64,000 nt of DNA from Nannochloropsis oceanica (Eukaryota; Sar; Eustigmatophyceae; Eustigmatales; Monodopsidaceae). This document shows positions 34,628 through 44,661 of this stretch, piece by piece (the first letter of the stretch is position 1; every line of letters starts with the position of its first letter). The stretch spans positions 62,001-126,000 of the forward strand of contig CP038109.1 of NCBI GenBank assembly GCA_004519485.1, in the 5' to 3' direction. The position numbers were made by a program, and so were the translations under genes. Under the pieces are notes generated by a model. The model was not told where the DNA came from. It made no database searches and saw only the letters and a program-made list of their open reading frames with translations.

Positions 34628-36982
34628 CTACGTCTGCGTCCCCGCATCCAACGCCGAAGAAGCCAATAAAGGCATCGGCGGGCCATGGTGTGCTACACTC
34701 GCTGTTGTCGCCGTCACTCTAGGTGACCTGGGCTGCTGCGCCCGTCCCTCCTTCCCTCCCTCCGTCTTGTTTGTCGACCCCAATCCCTCCCCCATGCCCT
34801 GTCCTCCATCCCCGGCCTGGAGGAACGGGTGCCGCAGGGCCTCGGTGGGCGTAATCCTCATGGCGGGATCTAGATGCAACATCTTCAAAATGAGGTCGAG
34901 GAAGGCTTGGTAATGAGGGACAGTGTGTCCGGGGTCGTTCGCTCGTCTTCCTGACGGTCCACCTGTTGTGACACCGAGGATATCGGCCAGTTTGGCGTAG
35001 GGCGAGGCAGAGGACGGGAGGTTGGAAGGGGTGGAGGAGGAGGAGGAGGAGGAGGAGGAGGAGGAGGAGGAGGAGGTGCCGGGGGCCGGAACCTTGAACC
35101 GCCACGTGGAGGACGGGAAAGAGGACGGGTTGGAAGCGAGCTCGAAGAAGTTGTCGCGGGAAGCGGCCGGGGCAGCGTGGAGCATGCTGGAAGGAGGGAG
35201 GCCTAAAATGTCAACCAGCCGCTTCATTTGGTCGTACTGATCCACACCACCAAACAGGGGCTCACCCGTGTGCATCTCCACCAGGACACACCCCAAGCTC
35301 CACATATCAATGGCCACAGAATAGGGCAATCCGAGCATCACTTCCGGGGAGCGATAAAAACGCGATTGGATGTAAGAATACATGCGTTTGTGACTCCTGC
35401 ATGAAGATCCAAAGTCGATGACTTTGATGCCGGACCGCTTGGGGTGGCGGAGCAGAATGTTCTCGGGCTTGAGATCGCAGTGAATAATGTCCACGTCGGG
35501 CCGAGCCAGGAACTGAAGGGCCTTGAGGATTTGCTTTGTGAATTTCCGGAGGAGCGTCAGGGAGACACCTGCGAATTTGGTGTATTTAAGCAGGTCGTAA
35601 AGATTGTAGGAAAGCATCTCAAAGACCAAGCATTGGTGGCCCCGGTGGATAAAGTGATGCTGCAGACGGACTAAGTTGAACTCGTCGTTCTTATCCTTGA
35701 CTCGCAGCGTCTGCAGTAGCTCTACCTCCGTCTTGGCCTGCAGCATGAAGGGTTTTCTGCTCTTGATGATTTTAACCGCTACTTCTCGTCCCGTGGCACG
35801 GTCAACTCCTCGCACCACCTGCCCAAAGCTACCCTTGCCGATCCTGTTCTTCAGCAAGTACCGGTCTTGGAGAAGCTCGTCCCTCTCAAAGAGATAATCG
35901 TAGTGCTCGTCATCCCAGCCGTTGTTGTAAACTCCTTTGCCAACCGTTGGTGCTGGGGCCGCGGCGGGGGCGATTGGGGGTTGGCGGTGTGAAGATGAGT
36001 AGGACATGGAGGGGGCAGCGTGTAAGGGAGCGGTCGAAAGGAGGGAGGCATCGGCTGTCTTTTGGGGATGGGCAAGATGCTGCAGAGCTCCTGCAGCGGT
36101 ACTAGCAGCGCTCCCTTCACCGCTGCTGCTGCTCTTGACGTGCTGCTCCTGCTTGGAGGAAGACGTAGATGTGGACATGGCCGCGGAGACCGCTGCCTCG
36201 TCTTGTTGCTGGAGTTGCCGTTGAGCTTTTCTCTCGTAGTATTGGGTGTTGATGGCCTTATAGGTATCAATCAATTGAACCGAGAGACGGTTCAAAGGAC
36301 GTGTGTGCGGCGGGCGGCGTCTCCTACGTGCCCCACAGCCACCGGTGCTACCATTGCTGCTGCTGCTGCTGGTGGTGGTGGTATATGTGGCTGTGTCTGC
36401 CTCTGCTGTTCCTGCTGCTAGCGTGCCTTGCAAATGCTCCACGGCGGCGGCTCCAGCCCCCGTTGGTGCACGCTGCTGCTCCTGCTGCTGCTGCTTCTTG
36501 ACCGAGGTTGACACTGAGGTCGAGGACGAAGGAGGGGGGTTGGCAGGCCAAGGCGCACTCATACTACCAGCCACACTGCTGCTGTATGCGGCAGGTGATC
36601 CATCAGTGTATTTGGTGATGATAATTTCACCGCTCAGACTGCTTGACAGTTCCCCCGCTCCGTCTGGAGGCCCCACAGGCAAGCCTCCCACCCCTGCTGG
36701 CGTCTTGTGATCGTCCTGCTGGCCAGGATACGGCTGCTGCAGTTGATGCTGGGGGTGATGGGGATGCTGCTGCTGATGTGCGTGGTGATGGCCATGTGGT
36801 GGGTTTGTGTACAGCGCCGGTTGTGGTTGACCTGCGATGGTGTTGCCCATGGGCCCTGCTCCTGCTGCTACCCCTCTTGCCTCGTCCCCTTCGTTAGAGC
36901 GCTGCTGTCGCTGCTGAACTTGGGGCTGCTGCTGCCCGCCCCGCACGATACTGGCAGCTAATCCTGCCCATCCTGAAGGCAT
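34628..36982 (-). CDS. DYRK-family dual-specificity protein kinase (DYRK1/Minibrain-like)
   Basis: Single-exon gene of 784 residues. The first half is low-complexity (Q/H-, Ser- and Ala-rich). The kinase domain spans roughly 365-720 and begins with the DYRK-homology-like YDYLFERDELLQDRY. Visible motifs are the glycine loop IGKGSFGQVV (about 378), VAVKIIK, LVFEMLSYNLYDLL, HCDLKPENILL (about 500), IKVIDFGSSC and the DYRK activation-loop signature MYSYIQSRFYRSPE (about 532), with the YxY tyrosines retained for autophosphorylation. AIDMWSLGCVLVEMHTGEPLF follows. The insert after the catalytic loop region contains a polyserine run coded by CTC units near 35035-35075. DYRKs phosphorylate Ser/Thr substrates after tyrosine autoactivation during translation and act in growth and stress control. 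The close match around the FEMLSYNLYDLL segment favours DYRK1 over YAK1 or DYRK2. Confidence 0.93.
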   Translation of the reverse strand: MPSGWAGLAASIVRGGQQQPQVQQRQQRSNEGDEARGVAAGAGPMGNTIAGQPQPALYTNPPHGHHHAHQQQHPHHPQHQLQQPYPGQQDDHKTPAGVGGLPVGPPDGAGELSSSLSGEIIITKYTDGSPAAYSSSVAGSMSAPWPANPPPSSSTSVSTSVKKQQQQEQQRAPTGAGAAAVEHLQGTLAAGTAEADTATYTTTTSSSSSNGSTGGCGARRRRRPPHTRPLNRLSVQLIDTYKAINTQYYERKAQRQLQQQDEAAVSAAMSTSTSSSKQEQHVKSSSSGEGSAASTAAGALQHLAHPQKTADASLLSTAPLHAAPSMSYSSSHRQPPIAPAAAPAPTVGKGVYNNGWDDEHYDYLFERDELLQDRYLLKNRIGKGSFGQVVRGVDRATGREVAVKIIKSRKPFMLQAKTEVELLQTLRVKDKNDEFNLVRLQHHFIHRGHQCLVFEMLSYNLYDLLKYTKFAGVSLTLLRKFTKQILKALQFLARPDVDIIHCDLKPENILLRHPKRSGIKVIDFGSSCRSHKRMYSYIQSRFYRSPEVMLGLPYSVAIDMWSLGCVLVEMHTGEPLFGGVDQYDQMKRLVDILGLPPSSMLHAAPAASRDNFFELASNPSSFPSSTWRFKVPAPGTSSSSSSSSSSSSSSTPSNLPSSASPYAKLADILGVTTGGPSGRRANDPGHTVPHYQAFLDLILKMLHLDPAMRITPTEALRHPFLQAGDGGQGMGEGLGSTNKTEGGKEGRAQQPRSPRVTATTASVAHHGPPMPLLASSALDAGTQT

Positions 36983-37877
36983 GTTGTCGCTCTGGTGGTG
37001 ACTTTTGTTTTAGGTATGGGTGTTTGTTCCGCCCGCTATCCGTTGCGCGACTGAGTTTGTGTGCGTAACGCAGCTGTTCTGGCTGACCTTGTCTCCCGGG
37101 TTTGGTAAACGCACCCAGGTATCAAGACTGTAGAGAGGAAAAGGAGTTTGAGATGGCGTGAGTTTTGATGAAGTTCTCATGAGTGGGTCCAGGGAAGGGT
37201 GGTAAATCATGCGCTGGGTGCCGTCGTTCTATCGAGCTTCTAAGTTGCGATGGCAAGCAAAGAGGAGGGTCACATTGTCCGTGCCCATGACCACAAACTT
37301 GTGGCAACCACACAACAAGCACACAGAGAGGTTTGCCACGCGTCCATGTCTGGGGCCTCTGGTCAAAAGGAGAAATGTTTTCGGAATAAAAGCTTGCCTG
37401 ATGCCTCTCACTGTTTGAACACAAGGCATGGGCGTGCTTTCCCTTGTGTGGCCCATCAGTGGAAAAACGCTTCGCCAGCGGGGGGAAAGCGAGGAGCGAG
37501 CGAGGAGTGCGAGTACATCACCCTCCACCCCTAGGGCTGTTCCTCATTTCGTGGGCTGTGGTGCATGTTTGACGCCTCGTCCCACACCGTCCCAAAGGGG
37601 AAAACGTGGACGGGCGACGCACGAGGCATTTTGTGCAACTGCCGTGTTGAGCTTTTCCCTTGTCTTCTCGACATAGTCCATCCCCGGTGCATGGCATGTC
37701 TCGATCCTCGATCCGTAGGATAGATATTGTTTTTGAGGGTGTTCGTCAATTATATTCCCTTATTTATATTCCCTGTCAGACAGACCGACAACATGGACCC
37801 ACCGCTGCACCAGTTGTACCAGTGACAGTGCCAGCACCCGTAAAAGTACCAGTACCAGCGTAGCGTCATATCTTGCC
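36983..37877. promoter_or_regulatory. Divergent promoter region, DYRK / large DPW-motif gene
   Basis: 895 bp between two divergently oriented start codons (1027 bp if the plus gene starts at 38010). Small open frames in it show no family features. Promoters of both genes must lie here; no core element can be named. Confidence 0.4.
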
Positions 37878-40800
37878 ATGTATAAATTTCGACCTCCTTG
37901 CAATGCGGTGGCCCGTGTCATCATGCGGTCACCCACCAAACCATTATCGAGATTCGACGAGCTAATCAATTCCGCGTCTCCCCCACCGCACACACAAACC
38001 ACAGGCACCATGTTTGGCTTTTTGGTGGCATTTCTCTTCTGCCTCATGGCTCTGAAGCTGTGGGAATTGCAATTATCACAACAACAACAACCTCGAAAGT
38101 CAAAGTCGCACCACGCCAAAAAGAAAAAGGCCCAGCCCAAATCCCCCGGTATAGCTGCCGCTGGGGGTGGCAGTGCCCCCATCTCTCCTGTCACAGTGCC
38201 TGCCCAGGAAGATCAGAAGGTGGAAACGCCTGTGGCCACAGCGTCTGCGAATGCTGATGCTGCTCCTACTCCTATAATCGAGCTTGCTGAGCCTGCCCAG
38301 GAGAAGGAAGAGGCACCCACACCTTTCCCCCAAGCCTCAGCAACAGAGGATTTCGCCTTGCCCCCACCGACGACCAATTTTGCTGCGGCACCTTTTCCTC
38401 CGTCTCCTTCTTCTTCTGCTACAGCTAATACTGTTCTCTCATCCAGCACCAGCACCACGAAGGACGAGCCCAATCCTTCCAGTGTCGATCGTGGTTTGCC
38501 GCAGGCGAGCACCACATCCAATTCCTCCACTTCTGTTGTCAAGGATGCAACTTCACCGATAGACGGCATTAATGGGAAGGAGCAAGGAAAGGACGAGAAA
38601 AAATCTCAAGAGGAAGAGCAGAGGACGAGAATAGTCCCCAAGCCCTTGATGAGTTTCACCCCATCCGTCGCCGCGTCAACCATGGCAATGATGAGGCTGC
38701 TCGAGAATGAGATAAAAGAACAGGGGATGACGATAGAAAGGGAGACTCTTTCAGTAGAAGGAAAGAGTCAGCGGCGGAAGGAGAAGGGCGGAGCTTCTAC
38801 TTCAAGCCCTGACCCATGGGCTGAGCTGACCAATGCTGCCACTGCCATTGCTATTGCCACGGCGGTCGTTTCCCCTGTGTTCGCTAAGGCCCAGGAGAAG
38901 GAGGAAGAGGCGGAGGATGCAGAAGAGGGAGAGGATGAAGAAGAGGAGGGAGAGGAGGAGGACAAAAGTGAAGACTCGGTGGACCCTTGGCAAGACTTCG
39001 CGGGGAATTCTGCTATCGCGGCCAAGTCTGCTGCTATTGCTGCCCCTGTGCTCCCGTCCGCAGTTGATGAAGCAAAGGTACAGGAGGCAGGGAGAGAGAA
39101 GAAGGAAGTGGCGTTGGAAGAAATGAAGAAGGCAGTGGGGGAGAAGAAGGAGGTGACTTTGGAAGAGGAGCAACGCGAGCAACAGGATGCTGCGGTGCCC
39201 GTCGTAGTGGTTTCACCCACAGAGTCCATAGCGCCTGAATCCTGGGAGACGTTTGACGCCTGGGCAGCTTTTGATGCCAAGATTGCTGCCGCGTTCACCT
39301 CACCCGCGATGACTGATCCTGCCGCAGAGAATGTGGAACTTGCCCAGGTTAGAGAATTTGATCAGCCTCCGTTGCGAGATGTTACAGAGATTAAGGACAA
39401 CACCCCTATATCATATTGGAGTGACTCTGCCGTTGCTTCGACCAATGCTGACGCTGCCACCCGAGCTGCCGTCGCTGCTGCTTTTCAAGAGGATGGAGAG
39501 TTGGAAAAGCAGGATGGAGAGTTGGAAAAGCAGGAGGCGGCGCAGAGGATGGAGGGGGAAGGGAAGACGCTGTTGGAGCCCTGGAAGGCCTTTGCTTCGT
39601 CTACAGCCAGAAAAATTCCCATTTTGTCAGTGGTAGCGGCAGAGGAGCACACGGAAGAGAAAGTGGAAAAGCAGCAGCAACAACCACAAAGCCCACAGAA
39701 ACCGCCAAAACCACATAAATCACAACCACCACCACAACAAGAAGAAGGAGTTGAAGAGGGAGGAGAGGATCAGGCAGCTGTTGAGCACCAGCAACATTTT
39801 GAGGAGGAAAGGTACGAGGAGGAGGAGGAGGAGAAAAGAGAAAGTCGACCGGGTCCCTGGATGGCACTCGGTGATGCCAGAACTCGCGGCAATACCACAG
39901 AAGTCGCTATCGAAAATGCAGGAGCGAAGGTGGAGGAAAAGCATAAACACCAGGAGAAAGCGGAGGCTAAAAAGACAAGTGCTCCAGCTGATCCTTGGGT
40001 GGCGCTCTTTGCTGCTACGGCGGCCACTATCGACGGCGGGGCACTGGTGGAGAAGGGGAAAGAGGAGATGGAGAAGGTGGGGGAAAAGCATCAGCACAAA
40101 GAGAAAATGGAGGAGAAGCAAAAACACCAGGAGAAAGCGGAGACTAAAAAGGCAAGTGCTCCAGCTGAACCTCGGGAAATCCGCTTTGCTGCTACGGCGG
40201 CCACTATCGACGGCGGGGCACTGGTGGAGAAGGGGAACGAGGAGATGGAGAAGGTGGGGGAAAAGCATCAGCACAAAGAGAAAATGGAGGAGGAGCATAA
40301 ACACCAGGAGAAAGCGGAGACTAAAAAGACAAGTGCTCCAGCTGATCCTTGGGTGGCGCTCTTTGCTGCTACGGCGGCCACTATTGACGGCGGGGCACTG
40401 GTGGAGAAGGGGAACGAGGAGACGGAGAAGGTGGAGAGAAAACATCAGCACAAAGAGAAAATGGAGGAGGAGCATAAACACCAGGAGAAAGCGGAGACTA
40501 AAAAGGCAAGTGCTCCAGCTGATCCTTGGGTGGCGCTCTTTGCTGCTACGGCGGCCACTATTGGCAGTGAGGCGCTTGTCGAAAAGGGAGGAAAGAACGA
40601 GGGGGGTAAGGATGAGATGAACAAAGCCGTGCCGAGTGTCTCCCAGCACGCTGGTATGGGCACTGTGTCAGAGACGATAAAGGTAGAGGAGGAGCAAAAG
40701 GTGGCCGCGGAGGTGCAACACAAGGAGGAGAGTAAGCTGGATAGGAAGCCCACTGGCCAGACTAGTTTGTGGACTGAGTTAATCGTTGCTCCTGCTGCTG

Positions 40801-43376
40801 CAAATGCGGTCACTCGAACCAGTGTTGTGTCAGCTTTGGAAGCGCAGAAAGATGCAAAAAAACAGTGGCAGATAGATAAGTCGAGGCATCAGCACCAGGA
40901 GACAAAGCTTCAGCATCAAAAGCAGCAGCAGCAGCTGTGTAACGAGGAAGAAATAATCGGGAAGAAGGCGACGGAAGTTGATTCTTGGACAGCTTTTGGT
41001 GCCTCTACCCCGAGGGGACATTCTACCATTGTCAGAGAGGCATCGGAAGCAGAGGAGGATGAGGAGGATGAGGAGGACGAGGAGGATGAGGAGGATCGTG
41101 ATGATGATGATAATAGAGAGGAGGAGGAGGAGGAAGGGGAGGAGGAGGAGGAGGAGGAGGAGGAGGAGGAGAACGTTAAGCGGCCGCAGCAGCAGGAGAA
41201 GATTAAATTTACGAGAAAGGAGGAATTAGAGAAGGGGAACGCGCAGCATAGAGAGGACAACAAGGGGGACAGGAGAGACCTCAGTCGTACAGCGCATTGG
41301 AGTGCCTTTGCCGTGGCATCTGCTGCTGCTGATGCCAAAGCCAGAGCTGCTGTCGCTGAAGCTCTCGAAAGAGAAGCGCAAGAGAAGCAGCAGCAGCAGC
41401 AGCAGCAGCAGCATGAAAAGGAGGGAGAAGAGGAGGAGGAGAAGAAGATGTCGCAGGAGATGGAAATGAATAAGCCTGAGAAGAAAAAGAAGACGACTTT
41501 GACTGGGTTATGGGCCGAGTTCGCCGCAGTTGCTGCAGCTACCCGTGCAGGCAAGGGTGCGGCTCCTGCAGTCGTTGAGAAGTTGAATGAAGCGAGACCG
41601 AATGCGGAGGCTATGGCAAAGGACAGCAGCCGCAGCAGCTGCAGCAGCAGCGACAGCAAGGTGCACTCCCCCGAAGCAGCAGCAGCATCAGCAGTATCAG
41701 CAGCAGCAGCAGCGGCAGCAGCAGCAGCAGCAGCAGCAGCAAGAGGAGGAGGAGGAGGAGAAAGAGAAAGAGAAAGATCAGGAGGAGGAAGGGTCTCTTC
41801 GGCTTTTTCGGATAAGAAAATGAAGGGAATTAAGAAGTTGCCCTCGCCTACGACCTCCCTCCCCACCTTGTCCTCTATCCCCTCTTCGGAGCCTGCCTCC
41901 TTTTTGAACTACGTCGGAGGAGGTGTCGAAGAGTTCAAGCCCTCATCCCCTTCCTCGCTCCCTTCTTTTTCCCCCATCTCCACTTCTGCTGGAGCAGGAG
42001 TAGTTGCGGAAGGCAAAGGGAGGCTGTCGCCGGTCCCGACGCTGACGCCCGTTCCTCTCCGCACCAAGCGAGGCGGTTCTCTTTCCGCCACAAACATCGA
42101 CACCAGCACTAGCACAACCAGCAGCATCGCTAGCAACATGACTATGTACGGCAATGACACCACAAGATCGACAACGACCGCAACAGTCACGTCCCCAGCA
42201 GCAGCAGCAGCAGCAGCTGCCGCCGCAGCGAAGGCAACAGTCAATGGAGGCCCGGCTTCCTCTGCTGGCACCAAGTCCGTCGTTGTCGTCGTCCCCACTC
42301 GCCCCTCATCCCCCACCACCACCGCCAGCAATACCAGCACCGTCCCCTTCTCTCCACCGGCCAAATCCCTCTCTCGTCCGGCGCCCGTTAAGACTACTCG
42401 CTTTTCCTCCTCCACTTCCCCGTCCCGCCCCACTGTCCTCATCGACGCCTACGTCTTTCTACGTAAGCGTGAGCTTGACTGGCTTCGTTCCCTTCCACCC
42501 GCCTATCAAGCCGCGCTTGATTACGGCCGTACCGGCACGTCATTCTGCGCCCACCAGCATCTTTACTGCGCTCGCCTCCTCCTCTCCCTCATCGGCCTCC
42601 GCCCGTGCGTCGTGATTCCTCCTCATGACATCTGGAGGGAAGGAGGGGCGAAGGCAGGGAAGGAAACCCTGCAGTCGAGCTACACACAGGAGCTGGCCTT
42701 CTTTGTCCTCAGGCCGTGGATGGAACAGTTTGGTCTGAAGAAGGTGGGATTTATGTTGACACCTTTGCCGAAACTGGGGGGGAAGATGGGAGGAGCAGAA
42801 GGGTGGTGCTTCTGGAACGAGACACACCCCAAAGCCGGAATTGTCCGACGTGTGGTGTTGATGGAGAAGGGAGGGGTTCGGGGCACATTAGAGCAGGCGC
42901 TGGGCTTACCTTTTCTCCCTGCCTCCACCGAGGGGCGGGTTGAGGTGTCGTACAATGCCTTGAACGCCCGTCCCTACCATCACCCGGAACACCGCTACTC
43001 CTCCCTACAGACGTCCCGCGTGCCCCTCCTCTCATTCTTCTCCCACCCGTCCACCGCCATTGCCACCGGTACGCACTACCGAACGTTTGCGGATGTGTGC
43101 GCGTCGCAATTACACGTGCCGCTGGCTCTGGACATCGGGACTTGTCGACAGTTCCCACTCGAGCCTCTCACCTCCCTCCTCCTCGCGGCCTTTCCAGCCG
43201 CAAAACGTGACCCCATGCTATTGTATCGCTTTTGTCAGGAGGGAGAGGTGGTGGCTTGGGGGTGGCTGAAGGAGAAGATGCCGATGATCGTGGCAGAGGC
43301 GGGGAGGAGGATGAAGGAGGGAGGGAGGGAAGGAGGTAGGGAGTTGGAGACGAGTAGAAGAAGAATAGTGCTATAA
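37878..43376 (+). CDS. Unrecognised large membrane-tethered protein with DPW/WxxF motifs
   Basis: Single open frame of 1832 residues from ATG 37878; a second ATG at 38010 (context CACCATG) would start directly at a signal-anchor helix, MFGFLVAFLFCLMALKLW, giving 1788 residues. A Lys-rich patch follows (KSKSHHAKKKKAQPK), so the bulk is probably cytosolic. Most of the protein is Glu/Lys/Ala-rich, disordered and coiled-coil-like. It is punctuated by 13 W-x-x-[F/L] motifs, mostly followed by an Ala-rich run (DPWAEL, DPWQDF, SWETF, AWAAF, PWKAF, PWMAL, DPWVAL three times, LWTEL, SWTAF, HWSAF, LWAEF). Four 59-residue tandem repeats lie in the middle. Only the last 320 or so residues, from RPTVLIDAYVFLRKREL, look globular, with segments such as LLLSLIGLRPCVVIPPHD and VSYNALNARPYHHPEHRYSS; I do not recognise this domain. 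DPW and WxxF are known AP-2 appendage-binding motifs in epsins and other endocytic adaptors, but a trafficking role is only an inference. Confidence 0.7.
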   Translation: MYKFRPPCNAVARVIMRSPTKPLSRFDELINSASPPPHTQTTGTMFGFLVAFLFCLMALKLWELQLSQQQQPRKSKSHHAKKKKAQPKSPGIAAAGGGSAPISPVTVPAQEDQKVETPVATASANADAAPTPIIELAEPAQEKEEAPTPFPQASATEDFALPPPTTNFAAAPFPPSPSSSATANTVLSSSTSTTKDEPNPSSVDRGLPQASTTSNSSTSVVKDATSPIDGINGKEQGKDEKKSQEEEQRTRIVPKPLMSFTPSVAASTMAMMRLLENEIKEQGMTIERETLSVEGKSQRRKEKGGASTSSPDPWAELTNAATAIAIATAVVSPVFAKAQEKEEEAEDAEEGEDEEEEGEEEDKSEDSVDPWQDFAGNSAIAAKSAAIAAPVLPSAVDEAKVQEAGREKKEVALEEMKKAVGEKKEVTLEEEQREQQDAAVPVVVVSPTESIAPESWETFDAWAAFDAKIAAAFTSPAMTDPAAENVELAQVREFDQPPLRDVTEIKDNTPISYWSDSAVASTNADAATRAAVAAAFQEDGELEKQDGELEKQEAAQRMEGEGKTLLEPWKAFASSTARKIPILSVVAAEEHTEEKVEKQQQQPQSPQKPPKPHKSQPPPQQEEGVEEGGEDQAAVEHQQHFEEERYEEEEEEKRESRPGPWMALGDARTRGNTTEVAIENAGAKVEEKHKHQEKAEAKKTSAPADPWVALFAATAATIDGGALVEKGKEEMEKVGEKHQHKEKMEEKQKHQEKAETKKASAPAEPREIRFAATAATIDGGALVEKGNEEMEKVGEKHQHKEKMEEEHKHQEKAETKKTSAPADPWVALFAATAATIDGGALVEKGNEETEKVERKHQHKEKMEEEHKHQEKAETKKASAPADPWVALFAATAATIGSEALVEKGGKNEGGKDEMNKAVPSVSQHAGMGTVSETIKVEEEQKVAAEVQHKEESKLDRKPTGQTSLWTELIVAPAAANAVTRTSVVSALEAQKDAKKQWQIDKSRHQHQETKLQHQKQQQQLCNEEEIIGKKATEVDSWTAFGASTPRGHSTIVREASEAEEDEEDEEDEEDEEDRDDDDNREEEEEEGEEEEEEEEEEENVKRPQQQEKIKFTRKEELEKGNAQHREDNKGDRRDLSRTAHWSAFAVASAAADAKARAAVAEALEREAQEKQQQQQQQQHEKEGEEEEEKKMSQEMEMNKPEKKKKTTLTGLWAEFAAVAAATRAGKGAAPAVVEKLNEARPNAEAMAKDSSRSSCSSSDSKVHSPEAAAASAVSAAAAAAAAAAAAAARGGGGGERERERSGGGRVSSAFSDKKMKGIKKLPSPTTSLPTLSSIPSSEPASFLNYVGGGVEEFKPSSPSSLPSFSPISTSAGAGVVAEGKGRLSPVPTLTPVPLRTKRGGSLSATNIDTSTSTTSSIASNMTMYGNDTTRSTTTATVTSPAAAAAAAAAAAKATVNGGPASSAGTKSVVVVVPTRPSSPTTTASNTSTVPFSPPAKSLSRPAPVKTTRFSSSTSPSRPTVLIDAYVFLRKRELDWLRSLPPAYQAALDYGRTGTSFCAHQHLYCARLLLSLIGLRPCVVIPPHDIWREGGAKAGKETLQSSYTQELAFFVLRPWMEQFGLKKVGFMLTPLPKLGGKMGGAEGWCFWNETHPKAGIVRRVVLMEKGGVRGTLEQALGLPFLPASTEGRVEVSYNALNARPYHHPEHRYSSLQTSRVPLLSFFSHPSTAIATGTHYRTFADVCASQLHVPLALDIGTCRQFPLEPLTSLLLAAFPAAKRDPMLLYRFCQEGEVVAWGWLKEKMPMIVAEAGRRMKEGGREGGRELETSRRRIVL
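39935..40600 (+). repeat. In-frame 177-bp tandem repeat, four copies
   Basis: The word GCTGCTACGG recurs at 40011, 40188, 40365 and 40542, exactly 177 bp (59 codons) apart. Each unit encodes a Lys/Glu/His-rich coiled stretch and ends in DPWVALFAATAATIDGG. The second copy has EPREIRF in place of DPWVALF. The near-identity of the copies shows recent expansion by unequal exchange. Confidence 0.92.
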
Positions 43377-44661
43377 AGGCCTGCTTCTACGCGGGAACGT
43401 TGCGTTATTCAACTGTGGGACGAGAACACAGGGGCATGTCAAGAGGATAGATGAGAATTGAAGCAGGGGAAGGGTGGAGAGAGAAGCAGGCAAGGAGGGA
43501 GGAGAGGATGGCATTGATTGTACAAAGAAAGCCAAGAATCGCACCATTTAGAAAGGATTATGATTTTTTTATTGCATTAATATCGGGACTCCCATTTTTA
43601 GAAGAGGTAAATCACTCCGTCCTCCTGAGAAATAGGAGGGAAACAAAGTAGAGAAAGTTCGAGAGACCAAACTCACCCAGAGCTGGAGGGTGGGCGAGGG
43701 ATAGAGAAAAAAAAGAGAAGGTTGCATTTAGTGGCCGTGACAAAGAGTGAAAATGGAGGCATAGGAGATAATGCACAAAAAAGACGATGATTTGCGTCGT
43801 CAAAGGAAGAGAGAACGAAAGACAGGAGGAAACACACAAAGAAAGAAAGAAAGAAAGAAAGAAATAGGAAAAGAGAAAGAGAAAAAACAGAGGCCCTTCT
43901 GGCTGCCAGTGCTTTTAGTTTGAAGATGTTACACATACGTCGAGGACCGATGGAAGTGGAGACCGGCAGAAAGAGGAGTCGGGGGGAGGGACGAAGGATA
44001 GAAAGAAGCGGAGTAAAAGGGGGAGGACAGGATGTCCTTGAAGCGCGCTTTTACTCGGGGATAATGTGCTGCTGTCCTGGACCTTGATTGTATCATTGGT
44101 AGCTTTGCTTTGTTTTGAATGGTCTCGTTTCTTCTCGCTTGGTGCACCCGTTCTTTGTCTCTCTGAGGCACACAGACAGACGGACAGACACACAGACACA
44201 GACATGCGCATTTTCCCTCACATTCTCTTCCTCCCTCTTCTTTCTTTCCTGCAGTCCCTGATACGCAAGCACACACATGCATAGGATAGGTAACCGCCTG
44301 CATTGACCCAAAGGAGGAAAAGCCTTCAAAGGGAAATCGGAGCCATCCCATGCTCTCCTCGGCTACTTCATTCCACGGCACACATTCGATACTCTCCCTT
44401 TCTACGCAGCTCCTTCTCTTCCTCTCCACCTTCTTCTCTTCATTCACCTGGGCGTCTGATCGACAACCATTTTTACGGTTTCCTTCTGAGTGTCCAAGTC
44501 ATGCCTTATAGACCCCACTCCGAGAACGAGTTTCGTGCGAAAACGAGGGCGGGAGGGAAGGAGGGAGAGGGAAAGTCGGGGCGTGCTTCCACATCATATG
44601 TACACATTGAAGTCCCTGAAATGGTCGAGGCGGAGGAGAAGGAGAAGGAGGAGGAGAAGGA
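43377..44661. other. Convergent intergenic region
   Basis: About 1.28 kb between the stops of the DPW-motif gene and the PP4R3 gene. It includes an (AAAG)n-like run near 43842-43862 and ACAGACAG repeats near 44168-44200. A minus-strand open frame at 43929-44447 has no family resemblance and overlaps other open frames. No RNA gene is recognised. Confidence 0.4.

Noticed and set aside
40916-41866. Minus-strand serine-rich frame of 316 codons
   Set aside because: Antisense of GAG/GAA and CAG repeats in the DPW-motif gene; low complexity only.
43929-44447. Minus-strand 172-codon open frame between convergent genes
   Set aside because: Cys/Val repeats come from ACAGACAG repeats, another frame on the same strand is open too, and no family resemblance is seen.
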